Source: Diprion similis
Lineage: Eukaryota > Arthropoda > Insecta > Hymenoptera > Diprionidae
Length of the DNA: 64,000 bases
Assembly: GCF_021155765.1 (NCBI RefSeq)
Contig: NC_060118.1
Span: 2,790,001-2,854,000 of the forward strand
Direction: 5' to 3'
Shown here: in pieces, positions 41,740-54,049 of the stretch
Layout of the letters: the number at the start of each line of letters is the position of its first letter
Position numbering within the stretch: the first letter of the stretch is position 1
The notes under the pieces: generated by a model
The model's input: only the letters and a program-made list of their open reading frames with translations
Databases searched by the model: none
Told to the model about the DNA's origin: nothing
Made by a program: the position numbers and the translations under genes

Positions 41740-42010
41740 CAATACTGTTATGCTCTACGTTATCGACGATACACCGCAGACCAGAGTCTGTCAAATTTAA
41801 GGTAATTGAGTTGACCGACATAAGACTATACCAGTCGGACTTGATATATTACCATCTAATCATATATGTATGTATGCATCGGTATTACAATCACATAACA
41901 TATAAATAAACATGATACACCTTTTATATTGAATATCTATAAATGTTTTGTTTTTCGTATTTCATTAACTACGCGATCTCAACGAAGTACTTACGGCAAA
42001 TTATGTCACT
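41740..42010 (+). repeat. Dispersed repeat family member (others near 50790-51050, 55060-55200)
   Basis: Common segments include ATTACCxTxTAATC, ATGTATGTAxGCATC, TTATATTGAxxATCTATxAAT and ACGCGATCxxxACxAAGTAC. The end motif with AGTCGATCTGATG also appears at 50390-50475 and 63912-64000. No coding. Confidence 0.6.
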
Positions 42011-42589
42011 GTAAACGTAATTATGGTGCAGCATTTTAGTGGGATACGCTCGACTATTAAAAAGAACCGTAAGAAAAATCATGTATGAGTGATAATGGAT
42101 TTTTTTTTTTGGATTTATTTCAAAATGAGTTCTGGAATGTCAGCGACTGCTAAAATGGCATCCTATTCGTCACCTGAAAAAGAAATCGTGATGATTTCGA
42201 TGATAGATTTTCTTCTAACTTTTCCATATAATGTTTCCAATAATCAATGCACTAAGAACAGTTCTACTTTAAAATTTTATACAAAATGTTGTACTCTTAC
42301 AGAATTCTGAAATAGCAATGCAGGCAGCTAATTGTTAGTGACCTGAACGAAGCAAAGGATGCTCAACAATTTGTAAATTCAACTACTCATCTGTATGCAC
42401 TCTTTCTGCACTGAAAAATGTCACGTAGTTGTCACACTTGTTGTAAGAAATGTACAGTTCTTCTTTGAAGTGAGAACTTCATCAATTGTAAATTTGATCT
42501 CGAACATGCATATCAATTTGTTAGTGCAACACAATACGTTTTCAATAATTAGATCTTAATCGACTGAATAAATATCTCCACTGTCATAG

Positions 42590-43080
42590 ATACAATGTTA
42601 GAAACTATAATACATATTCTACATCTGAAACACGACAATGGCATGCTACACACACATGTAGGTACAGCGTATCGTGATTTTATAAGAATGAATTTCGTCA
42701 AGAAACACGACTGGACCATCAGCAAAGTAAGAAATGCTAGTCAACTATTTGAAAGTGTGCAATGCCAGATACTCACCAACTTTATAATCATTGGCCTGCT
42801 CGGCATTCGTGTTTTTTTTTTTTTTTGTTATCCTCAACTTGATCTGAGACATGCATATTGGCTTGTTAATATAAACATAACATTTTCAATAATCCAAATT
42901 CATCCGACTGAATTAATATCTCTACTTCTTAATAGCCTACTATGACAATTATAGAAAATCTAACACATCTAATACATTCAATGTAATGCTACACACACAT
43001 GTAAGTACAGAATATCGTGATTTTATGAAAATGAATTTATTCAAGAAACACGACTGGACCATCAGCAAAATAAAAAATAT
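42590..43080 (+). repeat. Tandem duplication, ~350-bp period
   Basis: The segment GCTACACACACATGTAxGTACAG..CACGACTGGACCATCAGCAAA occurs at about 42650-42730 and again at 42990-43070. A diverged relative lies at 47560-47710. No gene. Confidence 0.65.
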
Positions 43081-43114
43081 CTCTGGTTCAGTACCAGAAA
43101 AGAAAAAAGCGGAA

Positions 43115-43240
43115 CCCTTATAGGATGACTTCATTGTCTGTCCGTCCACCCGGTCGTCTGTCAGAGTCACGAGTCAAAACCTATAGGGTACTTCCCACTA
43201 ACCTGTAATAATGAAATTCCAAGAGGAGCAAGGTCTCACT
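43115..43240 (+). repeat. Dispersed repeat (second copy 49945-50065)
   Basis: GATGACTTCATTGTCxGTCC and CAAAACCTATAGGGTACTTC are shared between the two sites in direct orientation, about 6.8 kb apart. The following ~300 bases are also similar (CGAGAAACxGTATAAATACACC). Confidence 0.75.
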
Positions 43241-44219
43241 TCGCTACTTGAGGTAAAAATGATTGGACATTGTTTTCATCAAATTTTTTATCTCACGAAA
43301 TCGCCATTTTTCCACTGGTCACCTCAGAACCAAGAAACTGTTATAAATACACCTCCACAACATTAATTGATTTCTTTTTTCACCTCATACAATAATAATT
43401 TCAATCATGATTGAGTTATCAGAGATAATTAAATTCTTTGAGTTAACATATGTGTAGTATTGTAAGGAAGCTCATTTTTTACTTTTGAACGGAGTAGTAG
43501 CCATCCAAAAAAGCGGCAAGCTTGCGGGCCTTGTCCCGCTGCCTAAAATATACACGCCTTTGCTGAGCCTTTTCCCTGGCACCGGCGCGTGTTCCCCTGT
43601 ACTTAGGTCTCCCTACACAAAGTGTGAAAAACCGTTTCAAAAACATCCGTGAACCTGGTCTTCGATACGAATGATTAATATTGATCACATCTTTTTATTT
43701 AGTAAAGACCCAACTGAAATGATATTAGACCCGTACCGTTTTGGATATTTATCACAAACTTACATGTTACTGTCTAAACTCAAAGATGGACACCTAAATT
43801 CTCTGATATTTGTCAGAATAAGTTTATATTACTTATAATAACTTCTTGAAATCGAGATGTCTTATGCTTTAATGGCGACATTTCCGAAAATTCTGAGAAA
43901 TCTCGAGAAGAAGAAAGCCAGATTTTGATACCTCTACGCAAAATGTAACGCTGTCACTCAGACTGGTCTAAAAATTACAACAAATGCAGTGTCAACAAAT
44001 ATTATCAAAATATTGTGCCATTACAGCTGTGCCACTCAATTAAATACACATTTATTCAAACGTGTCCATAAACACATAACTCACACTCTCCATGTGTGAC
44101 GGATAAGAACTGATAAACTATTCGCAACTAACTGAAAAGTGTTGACGCCTAGCGTAAAAAAACAAACACGTGAAATGTTTGAAAATCACTATACTATTAT
44201 AACATTTGAATATGTGAAT

Positions 44220-47200
44220 ATTAATTAACAGTACTGGAGAAAATTAATTTATGCCCGCAAGAGACCATATTGACGGCCAGCTTGAAAAATAATTGCATAA
44301 GATGCATAAACACCACTATACTATCATACCATAATTGTTCGTAAAATTTAACGTTATAATAAAAATAACTTCCGCCTGCCTGACTCCGACGATGTCCTGG
44401 AGTCTGTCGCATCGGACTGATCCATGGTAGTGTTACGTGCCAGCCGGTATCCACGGGGGCACCCTCTCTGTATCCTACATTACCGATGTGCAGTTACCAG
44501 GAGAGCTTTAGGAGCTCTTACCCGTAGTTCTTAGACTAATACCGACATGCACAATTATAATCATAACGTGCAATATTCTTATATCGATAGTTCTCTACGC
44601 TATATCAACCGTTATTTCATCAGCTAAACTTATATACATATATGGTACTTATATTTTTCTCACATTTGACCGTTATATTTTTCAACATTAGCTTTCAAAT
44701 AAATCCCTTAATTTACGATCGCAGCTCCAATGCTTCAAAGTAATAAACACTTGCAATAATTCAGGGCAATAAATACTTGCAATAACTCAAAGTAATAAAC
44801 ACCTGCAATAATTCAAGTCAATAATCACTTGCAATTATCACTTAATAAAGATAGTCGAGTAGACTAAACAGAGGAAACGTGGGAAGAGAAATCATGAATA
44901 GCTCTCAGATAAAGAAGCCTTATTCTTAGAATTAGGAATAGCGCCCTTATTTAATGATCACGCGGCCAATTAGCGTATCGCCGCTTGCTTTCTAAACCAA
45001 CCACCTCACGCTAATTCCCCGCCAAGATCCTACGCACTAATCAGAAACTTTACCCCCATACTAATTAATATCCTCATCCAATCATCCTAGACCCGGGAGA
45101 AACTGTAACCCTTTCGAACTCCTCCTACTATTTCCACCTCTTTTCTCAACCCTAATTCAAATTAGATCAGAATAAATCCAGACACCAGAGAGAACAGTTT
45201 TACACGTCATAGAAAGCAGAACAATTTTAGAACAGAGTTTAATCCAGAAATCATAGAAAAGTTTAGACTCAGTGAATAAAGTCAAACTCAGAACTTCGAA
45301 GATTTAATAACAGTTGTGATTGTGATAAGCAAAACACTAGTTTATAAACCATTGTAAATTCGACAACTGAGAAGTTGACGGAGATTGTTGATTATTAATA
45401 AATGTTTATTCTAAATTAAAGTGTTGTGTAAAGAGAATTATTTCAATCACGCATAGTGATGGTTGGCACGAGCCTAATTACCTTACAAACTCTCAGAATT
45501 AATTGAGCCGAACGAGAAGAGCTGAGGAGCTGATCAGCAGATTCCCGAACATCAACTACGTAAGTCAAGAGATTAACCAAAATCACGCAGTGAATCATAA
45601 TCGACTCGTGGCGTTCCTCTCAGAACGTAACAGTAGCTTCGGTGGAGTCTGTAATGTGATGGATCAAATTGTCAATTATAAAATCAGCAATGAAATGGAG
45701 TCACGATACTTCTTTATTATATTATTATTCGTCAAATGACATACAATAAACCAAATGACCGTAAAGTTTACACTGTGTATAAAAATTCAGAGTATAATAA
45801 ACTATATCTAGCTTGAAAAACAATCGCATAACACGCATGAAAACCACTACACTTTTATAAACTCTACGTATACGTAAAAGTTCACATTAAAACAAAAACA
45901 ACTTACGCCTGGCTGGCCTTGATGGTCTCCTAAAGTCCGATGCGTCGGACTCGTACCTGGTGTTGGGCGTCCAGGTTTCATTGGAGTCTGTAATATAATA
46001 AATGAAATTGTAAATTATGAGATCAACGTTGAAATGGGAGCATGATTTTCCTTTATTCGATAAATAATAAACACTATTTACTATATAAAATATACCACAA
46101 ATTATAGACCATATGTATACGTGAATATTAACCTAATAAAAGAAATAACTCACGCCCGCCTAACCCCGACGGTCTACTCCCATCCGACGCGTCGGTCCAG
46201 TACGTTGTTGTGTTGGATGGCCAAGTGTTAACGAAGTCTGTAATGCGATGAATAAAATTCTCAATTATAAGATCGACGATAAAGTGAAAGCATTATTTGT
46301 CTTTACTATATTCTTCATCAAATTATATACAATAGACCCGATGACCGTACATCTTACACTTTTTATTAAAATTCAAAGTAAAAGAAAGTGTATGCACACC
46401 CAGCTTGGAAAATAATGGCATAACATGCATGAAAACCGCCACACTATTATAGGCCATTAGTATACGTGAATATTTATCTATAAAAAAGAAAAATAACTCG
46501 AGGCTGCCTGAACCCGCCGGTGTTCTGGCACCCGACGCGTCGGATGTTGATGCGTTGGGTGGCCAAGTGTTCACAAAGTCTGTAATGCGATGAATAAAAT
46601 TCTCAATTATAAGATCGACGATACAGTGAAAGCATGATTTGTCTTTACTATATTCTTCATTAAATTATATACAATAGACCCAATGACCGTACATCTTGCA
46701 CTTTTTATCAAAACTCAAAGTAAAAGGAAATATATGCACACCCAGCTTGAAAAATAATGGCGTAAGATGCATGAACACCACTACACTATTATACGACATT
46801 AGTATACGTAAATATTAATATATAAAAAAAAAAATAACTCACGCCCGCCTGACCCCGACGGTCTACTGCCATCCGACGCGTCGGACTGGTGCAGGAAACT
46901 CGGTGGCCACGTTTCAATCAAGTCTGTAATGCAATGAATACAATTGTTAATCATAAGATCAGCGACGAAATTGGGACACGATTCTTCTTCGTTATATTAT
47001 TCGTCAATTATTCGTCAAATGATGTAAAATAAATCGGATGACCGTGAGTTTCACACTATGCATATAATTCAAAGTATAAGAAACTATATTGACGTCCAGC
47101 TTAAAAAACAATCGCGTAAGATGCTTAAACACCACTACACTATTATACGGTATCAGTATACGTGAATATTAACATAAGAAAACAAATAACTCACACCCGC

Positions 47201-47330
47201 CGGATCCCAACGATCTCCCGAAGACCGACGCGTCGGACGCGTAACTGGGGTTGGGCTGCCATACAACAACAGACTCTGTAACAAATCAAATGGAATTTCC
47301 AATGATGAGATGATCAATAAAATCCCAGCG
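44220..47330 (+). repeat. Tandem array of ~340-bp units centred on CCGACGCGTCGG
   Basis: Units have a GC-rich core (ACTCACGCCCGCCTGACCCC, CGACGGTCT, then the 12-base palindrome CCGACGCGTCGG or a variant) and an AT-rich remainder (GTCTGTAATGCGATGAATAA, AAAATTCAAAGTA, CAGCTTGAAAAATAAT). Cores occur near 44410, 45945, 46185, 46540, 46880 and 47230. The first unit is interrupted by the solo LTR. The repeated short ORFs are by-products. Confidence 0.85.
44431..45631 (+). mobile_element. Solo LTR (1,201 bp) with 4-bp target duplication
   Basis: GTAG at 44427-44430 and at 45632-45635 flank an element starting TGTTACGT and ending ACGTAACA, a perfect 8-bp terminal inverted repeat. Removing it rejoins the interrupted tandem unit. 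AATAAA near 45402 may be its poly(A) signal. No internal genes, so it is a solo LTR of a Gypsy-type retrotransposon. Confidence 0.85.
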
Positions 47331-47959
47331 CAATTGTTTTTTACTATTTTGTGATGGGTACTTAGTACCGAAATAAAAAATGAGGTATTAAGAACTCACG
47401 ATGTATAGGTTCCGCAGGGCCAGGAACGGACGTACCGGGTGGAGTCAACTGTCGTCCGTATTCATTATAATAATCTAATAATATAGACAGAGAATGAAGG
47501 GCTTGGAAAATTATTAAATACGTTATTCCGAATACGAACAGTATTCCTAATAAACACTACATTCGTGTACATGATGCATAATGAATCTGCCCGTGTTGTT
47601 TGTTTCTGTACAATCCTACGAAACACGTGCATACGTGCATATAAGTATATTGTTTTGTCTTGTGAAACTGAATTTCTTCGAGAACAACTACAGAAGAATC
47701 AGCAAAGTACGAACAGTTTCGTGACCCAAAACTCTGCTAGTTTTTCTCAAATTCAACGACTCTATTCACATGTATTTCTACGTGTGCTTCCTCAATACTC
47801 ACCAGCCGCAATAATTTTACCGTCGTCACTCATTTTTTTTTTTTTTTTTGGTTATCGAAATTCGAAACTCAATCTGAAACATGTATACCATTTTGATGTT
47901 ATAAAACAAAACATCTCCAATAAAAAAATGAAGTGAACCGAATAAACATCTCCACTGTC

Positions 47960-48950
47960 TTACCGCATATGTTGTTCGATGGGTCTCTCGATATTGACTG
48001 AAACTGGAACCAACTTTTTCCGAAGGACATAGTACGACGATATACGGATCGTGTACCGTAGTTCACATACACAATGATATATTACGTGTCTGTGAGACAC
48101 ACGCACAAAGATGTACCGTCCTAACACCTTTTTTCCTTCCTTAGAATAGAGGATTTCAGAGAAGCGTGATATTTGGGTATTTGCGCACAAGGCCAACCTC
48201 GATGTTTTGAAAATCGACATCAGTACCAACCTCAAGTAAAGGAATATTAATATTCAGCTAACTAATGTTTGGTTAATGAGTAATTGAATTCAATTAATCA
48301 CAGATGATTATAGAGATTAAAAACAGAAAAAAAAAATAAACGTCCACCAAGACTCATCTAACTATACCAACTTATTTCGAAGAACATGATATACTAATAT
48401 ACGGATCATCGGTTATATATCACGTACACAATTAATAATTACACATCTATGAGACACAGAAACACGCAAAAACATACATCGTGAAAACACCTTTTTTCCT
48501 TTCTGAGAAAAGAAGATTTTGATGGAACGTAATGTTTTGAAAGTCGACGATAGTACTTACCTGAAGTACGAAAATCTCGACAAACGACAATTGATTTTTA
48601 GAAAATGAGTAACTGAATTCACTTCAGCACGGATGAGCCTTCCACATGAGCTACAGTACCCAGTCTTGTCGAGGCTTCTCATTCTAAAAGAAGTAAGCAT
48701 CCCCCAAAACTAAAACCGAATCCAACTATATCGGAAAAACATACTCTACCAATATACGATAACATAACGTGTTGAACACACAATGAACCATTACGCGTCT
48801 ATAATACAGAAACAAACGCAAAGATATCACCGGTAAAACACGCATGCTTCCTTTCTTGAGAAGACAAGATTTTACTGGAACGTCATGTTTTGAAAAACAA
48901 CGACAATGCAAACCTTAAGTACGAAAATGTCGTTAGCCGACTATTTTATT
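47960..48950 (+). repeat. Three ~350-bp tandem units
   Basis: Shared words recur at about 48005, 48370 and 48725: AATATACGGATC, TTACxxxTCTxTGAGACAC, CGCAAAxATxxACCG, CACCTTTTTTCCTT and TGAGTAATTGAATTCAATT. The units are diverged. No coding. Confidence 0.7.
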
Positions 48951-51900
48951 TTTGTTGAATGAGTAATTGAATTTAGTTCAACATGGATGAGATACTGTTC
49001 TCATGAGAATATTTTTTGATGACGACAGATGAAAATTATACAATCAATTAAAACTGATTACAATAACTCAATCACTGAATAGAATACAGATCAAGATTGA
49101 CTACTTCTTAATCATACTCGGTTTTCGTCTTCTCATTTTACTCCGCAATTTAAACTTGGCTAAGTATGCATAGGAAAGTAAAGTTAAAGTAAAATATGAA
49201 TAAGGGAGGTATATACATATAGGTTTTGAAATTTTCTGGGCAGTCGATTAGATTCACCACTGTACGTGTGGTCTAGTGCATACCACATGCGCATCAATTT
49301 TCATAATGCAGATTGTCCGCATTTTCATTTGAACATGTTGTGTACATTTAATATTCCACGTCTATTTAATACCTCCTGATACCCCTACCCGTTCCTGAGG
49401 AAATGGGTCTTAACAAACGGAAAGACAGGGAAACAGACGAACAACAAAGTGAGGCTATGAGGATCCCATTTTTTCCTTTTGAAGAATGGAATCTTAAAAA
49501 GCAAAACAAAGACTCATATTCCATGGCTAGAAAATTAATATTAGCCACTGTATTGTATATTTAATTTCATTCCACATGAAATGCCATTACATAATTATAC
49601 CATTTACCTGACGACGTATATTATACTATATATTATCGCTTCACACTACAGACTCGTCTCAAAAAGTTGACTGTCAATAAATTATCGCCCTTTTCTTATC
49701 GTACTACGAAAAGATACCACAGAATATTTGATCGTAATTCATTTCATTGCATTCTTTTATAATCCTGCATAGTGATTATCCCCGGTTACTCACCTAAAAA
49801 TGACCAAGAAAGAAAAACAGGATCCACATCATTACTTTATGGACATTATTGAGCATTACTACATCACTTATTTCTTCACTTCTGCACTATAAACTTAATT
49901 CAGAACTTCTTTTTCTGGTACTGTACCTGAAAATAAAAAAGCAGGATGACTTCATTGTCAGTCCATCCGCCCGTTCGTCTATCAGACTCATAACTCAAAA
50001 CCTATAGGGTACTTCTCACTGACCTATAATCATAAAATTTCAAGAGAGACAGAGTCTCACAGCACAACCAAAGGTGAAAGTGATTGTACATTGTTTTGAT
50101 TAACTTTTTAATTTTATAATTCCACAGGGATTCTGGCGCTTATCCTACTCGTCACCTGAGAACCGAGAAAACGGTATAAATACACCGTCACAACACTAAT
50201 TGACTTTATTTTTCACTAAATAAAATAATAATAATTTGAATCACAATTGAGCTATCAGAGATAATTCAATTAATCCAGTTATCATAAAGCCTGTATGCTT
50301 TTATGTAAAATCTAATTTTTTACTTTTTGCCGGAGGAACAGCCGTCTAAAAGCGATACATTTGTAAATGTTTTGTTTTTCGTATTTCATCAGCTACGCGA
50401 TCTTAACAAAGTACAGTCGATCTGATGGACTTGTAGTACCAAACTCAACCTACGTTCGGCGTTTTGAAATTATTCTGTCAAAACAGGCGAGGAAAAAATG
50501 AAAATTGAATTTCTAAATTCACTGTTCGATTATCATTACATTGTACGTTGGCTACGATAACATCGCAAATGAAAATACGTATGTAAGCTTTGAATTAACA
50601 AATACTCGAAAATGTGATATGTTAACGTTACGTTTCTAGCAGATACTGGGATATTTCTTTACCAATTCTTATCGAAGCATTACGTTATTGTAGCCAATCA
50701 ACGTCTACAACTAAATATAACTGCTATCTCATATTCTGAAAATTTTAATTACTATTCTAGACTTTTCTCCGCTGATATTTGGAGTGCTCAGGAATTACAT
50801 GAGGCAACAATTATTCCGTATAACATCCACACTGACGTTATAAAGTACCAATTAGATTTGACCTATTACCGTTCAATCTTATCTGTATGTACGTATCATC
50901 AGTATTACAATCGCATAATATTTAAATACGCATAATGCACTTTTTATATTGAGCATCTATGAATATTTTCTACTTCGTATTTCCGTTTTCGTTAGTAATC
51001 CATTTTACATTTGTATCAACCACGCGATCGAGATAAAATACAGCCGGATTGATTTTTGGTAACAAACTTGACCTGCATTATGTGGCAAACAATTATTCTA
51101 TCAAAGTGAGCGAGTACAAAATAAAGATCAAATCACTACATACAATTTTGCGCTATCATTACGTTGTACATTGGGTAGGACAACATAATAGATCTAAATA
51201 TGTATGTAAGTTTTGAATTAACGAATATTCTAAAAATTGATGTGTTGACTGAATGTATTCCGCAGACGCAAAAAAAATCCAAGTTATTTTCAGAACGTCA
51301 ACTTATCGTCGCAGTTGAACTTGAAAGTACATATACCTTTACACTATCTTGATCTACTACCGATTGACATCCATATGCGGCTTTCTAAAGCAACTACGGA
51401 GATACCCATTTATTTTGGTCGATCTACCTCGTTTGACTTTGTGTAGTACCTACACGCGACCTTTACGTTTCCTCAATCGTCACCTGTAAGTCAAAAGGTT
51501 AGTTATCCCGCAAACGTTACCAATATCCTTTACTATGTTCCGCGTAATAATTTTCATCTCAAATGCACTTTGCACTACTCATATACATAAATTTACCCGG
51601 ATGCAGCAATAGTCACCTCACCAACCTCCATGGTGCCGTGCGCCGTTGTTCTCGCACCCTCAGCCTGACGAACCATGTGCCGGTACATGACCTTCCGGGC
51701 CAGCAACGGAATTATCCATTGATTTTGTTAACAAAGAATCAAACGTTCCAGAATTTCGTAATATATTTTGTGGTATCCCCATGTCACCTTAACATTTTTT
51801 CACCCATTACCTGTAAAACACGACGTTATGATCGTTATAGTGCAGACTTTAAAAGATTTTTTATACGCTCCATGCAGTGATTTTCATTACGAATGCGCTT

Positions 51901-52220
51901 TGGACGCATCGTATGCGATAATCTTCTTGTACACAGCGATGTTTTACCTGATGAATCTCGACCTCCGAGACTCGCGATAGATTTTTTCCGCATGCAAGTC
52001 ATTCACCTGATAAATCTTCAATTGTAGAAATAGCGCTCCACGGCTCCTACGCTCGAAATCGTCCACCTAATGGATCTCATCCTTCATGACTCGTGCTTCA
52101 TTGTCCTCGCATCGCTTACGACCCATCCAGTCTTCACATTCAGATTTTTCTTTCATTTACTTATTTTATCTAAAACATACGTGTTAATTGATCAATACAA
52201 TAAACTTGAAATATAACTAA
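48951..52220. other. Gene-free AT-rich stretch with scattered repeat copies
   Basis: It contains further copies of the dispersed families (49945-50475; 50530-50650 and 51165-51250, sharing TATGTAAGxTTTGAATTAACxAATA). A retroelement-tail-like segment lies at 49380-49480 (minus strand CTCATAGCCTCACTTTGTTGTTCG). I see no gene. Confidence 0.5.
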
Positions 52221-52587
52221 ATTGACTGAAATAATATTCATAGTATCTTACTGAGAATAATCGCGAAGAAGTTTTAATATCTACCAATACAGATATCTCG
52301 ACTTTGGGGACTCGCGCTCCGTTGTTCCAGTACTGTAGATTCGCTAGGCACTCCATAGTTGCCGCCATCCAGGCCCTTCACTTAGTGAATCTTCAATTTC
52401 AGGGATAGCGATCCGTGTCGTCCACTTGGTAAAATTCGACCTCTGAGACGCACGCTCCGTTGTCTCCGCACCCTCATCGTGTCAGACCATATGACGGTAT
52501 GCGACCTCGTGAGACGATCGTACATCAACCTTCCATATTATCTGTAAAAACATTTTTTATAGACGTTTATATCGTGTAACATCTCAT

Positions 52588-52675
52588 GCCGTTCTATGTT
52601 GGTCTATGTCGGTCTATGTCAGTCTATGTCGTTCTATGTTGTATGTCATATTATGTTATGCTATGCTATGTTCAT
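52588..52675 (+). repeat. Short tandem repeat (TCTATGTxGGT-type)
   Basis: About seven imperfect units of TCTATGTCGGT and TATGTTA follow each other. The tract is present only in the first copy of the duplication. Confidence 0.75.
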
Positions 52676-52797
52676 CGTGATCTAACCCCTGCACACTATA
52701 AAATTCAACTTTCAGTACCCACTCACTCCTAACATTCAAACTTTGCTTTCGTCATTTGATTTTATCTGAGACGGACATGCATGTGTGTTGATACAAC

Positions 52798-53073
52798 CAG
52801 GGGCGGATTTGATACCTTGGCTGCCCTAGGCCTACAGAAGATTGCCACCCCCCTACTCCCTGCAAAGCGCGAAAAATTAAATGAGGTATAAGAATTAAAC
52901 GGAAATAAAAAACCACGAAAGTCTGTAAATGATCAAATTTAATGAATCAGTGTCAATTAATCAAAATATACTGTTGGAATGACACAATTTTAATTGATGT
53001 CCAAAAACTATTTAGTTGCTGGTATTGGACCGTATATTTAGTAATTGTAACAATTTTTTTCATCAGTGTATTA
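52798..53073 (+). mobile_element. hAT MITE, 3'-truncated copy
   Basis: It begins CAGGGGCGGATTTGATACC and runs parallel to 53670-53940, but is cut near 53073 before the terminal inverted repeat. Confidence 0.75.
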
Positions 53074-53669
53074 CGATAGGTACACTCGCGTGCAAGCACG
53101 TACCCAGACACTTCCAATAATAATAAACTTGAAATATAACTAAATTGATTGAAATAATATTCATAGTATCTTACCGAGAATAATTGCGAGGAAATTTCAA
53201 TGTCTACCAATACAGATATCTCGACCTCGGGGACTCGCGCTCCGTTGTTCCAGTGCTGTAGATTCCTTAGCCACTCCATAGTTGCCGCCATCCAGGCCCT
53301 TCACTTAGTGAATCTTCAATTGCAGAAATACTGATCCGGGTCGTCTACTTAGTAAAACTCGACCTCCGGGACGCACGCTCCCTTGTCTCCGCACCCTCAT
53401 CGTGCCCGACCATAAGACGGTATGAGACCTCGTGAAACTATCGTACTTCAACCTTTCATATTATCTGTAAAAAACATTTTTTATAGACGTTTATATCGTT
53501 TAACATTTGTGACGTATTACGTGGAGAATCTGGAACTACATGAACCAAGCCTCGTAACTCCTGCACAATATAAAATTCAACTTTCAGGACCCACTCACTC
53601 CTAACATTCAAACTTTGCTTTCATCATTTGATTTTATCTGACACGGATATGCATGTGTGTTGATACAAC

Positions 53670-54040
53670 CAGGGGCGAATTTGATACCTTGGCTGCCCTA
53701 AGCCTACAGAAGATTGCCATCCCCCTACTCCCTGCAAAGCGCGAAAAATTGAATGAGGTATAAGAATTAAACGGTAATGAAAAACCACGAAAGTCTGTAA
53801 ATGATCAAATTTAATGAATCAGTGTCAATTAATCAAAATTTACTGTTGGAATGACACAATTTTAATTGATGTCCAAAAACTATTTAGTTGCTGGTATTCG
53901 ACCGTATATTTAGTAATTTCAACAATTTTTTTCATTAGTGTATTTTAACATTTTAGCAATTGGAAAAAAACAAAAAATTTCACCTAATTTTGCCGCCCTA
54001 GGCCCCGGTCTACTCGGCCTGTAGTGTGAATCCGCCCCTG
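53670..54040 (+). mobile_element. hAT MITE with 8-bp target duplication
   Basis: CAGGGGCGAATTTG at the start and the inverse GAATCCGCCCCTG at the end are hAT-type terminal repeats. Flanks GATACAAC (53662-53669) and GTTACAAC (54041-54048) differ by one base, consistent with an aged 8-bp target duplication. No coding. Confidence 0.85.
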
Positions 54041-54049
54041 GTTACAACA

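Larger units (their letters stand above)
52225..54040 (+). repeat. ~890-bp segmental duplication
   Basis: 52225-53075 and 53118-53960 are collinear direct copies. They share TTCATAGTATCTTACxGAGAATAA, GGGACTCGCGCTCCGTTGTT and GTTGCCGCCATCCAGGCCC, and each contains the start of the same hAT MITE. The first copy lacks the MITE 3' end. Divergence is around ten percent with indels. Confidence 0.85.

Noticed and set aside
43479..43688. Basic frame resembling RGTRAG-type retroelement proteins
   Set aside because: The similarity is only a few residues and the region is part of a dispersed non-coding repeat (related to 50330).
46323..46574. ORFs across the CCGACGCGTCGG array
   Set aside because: They do not persist from unit to unit and are interrupted in most copies.
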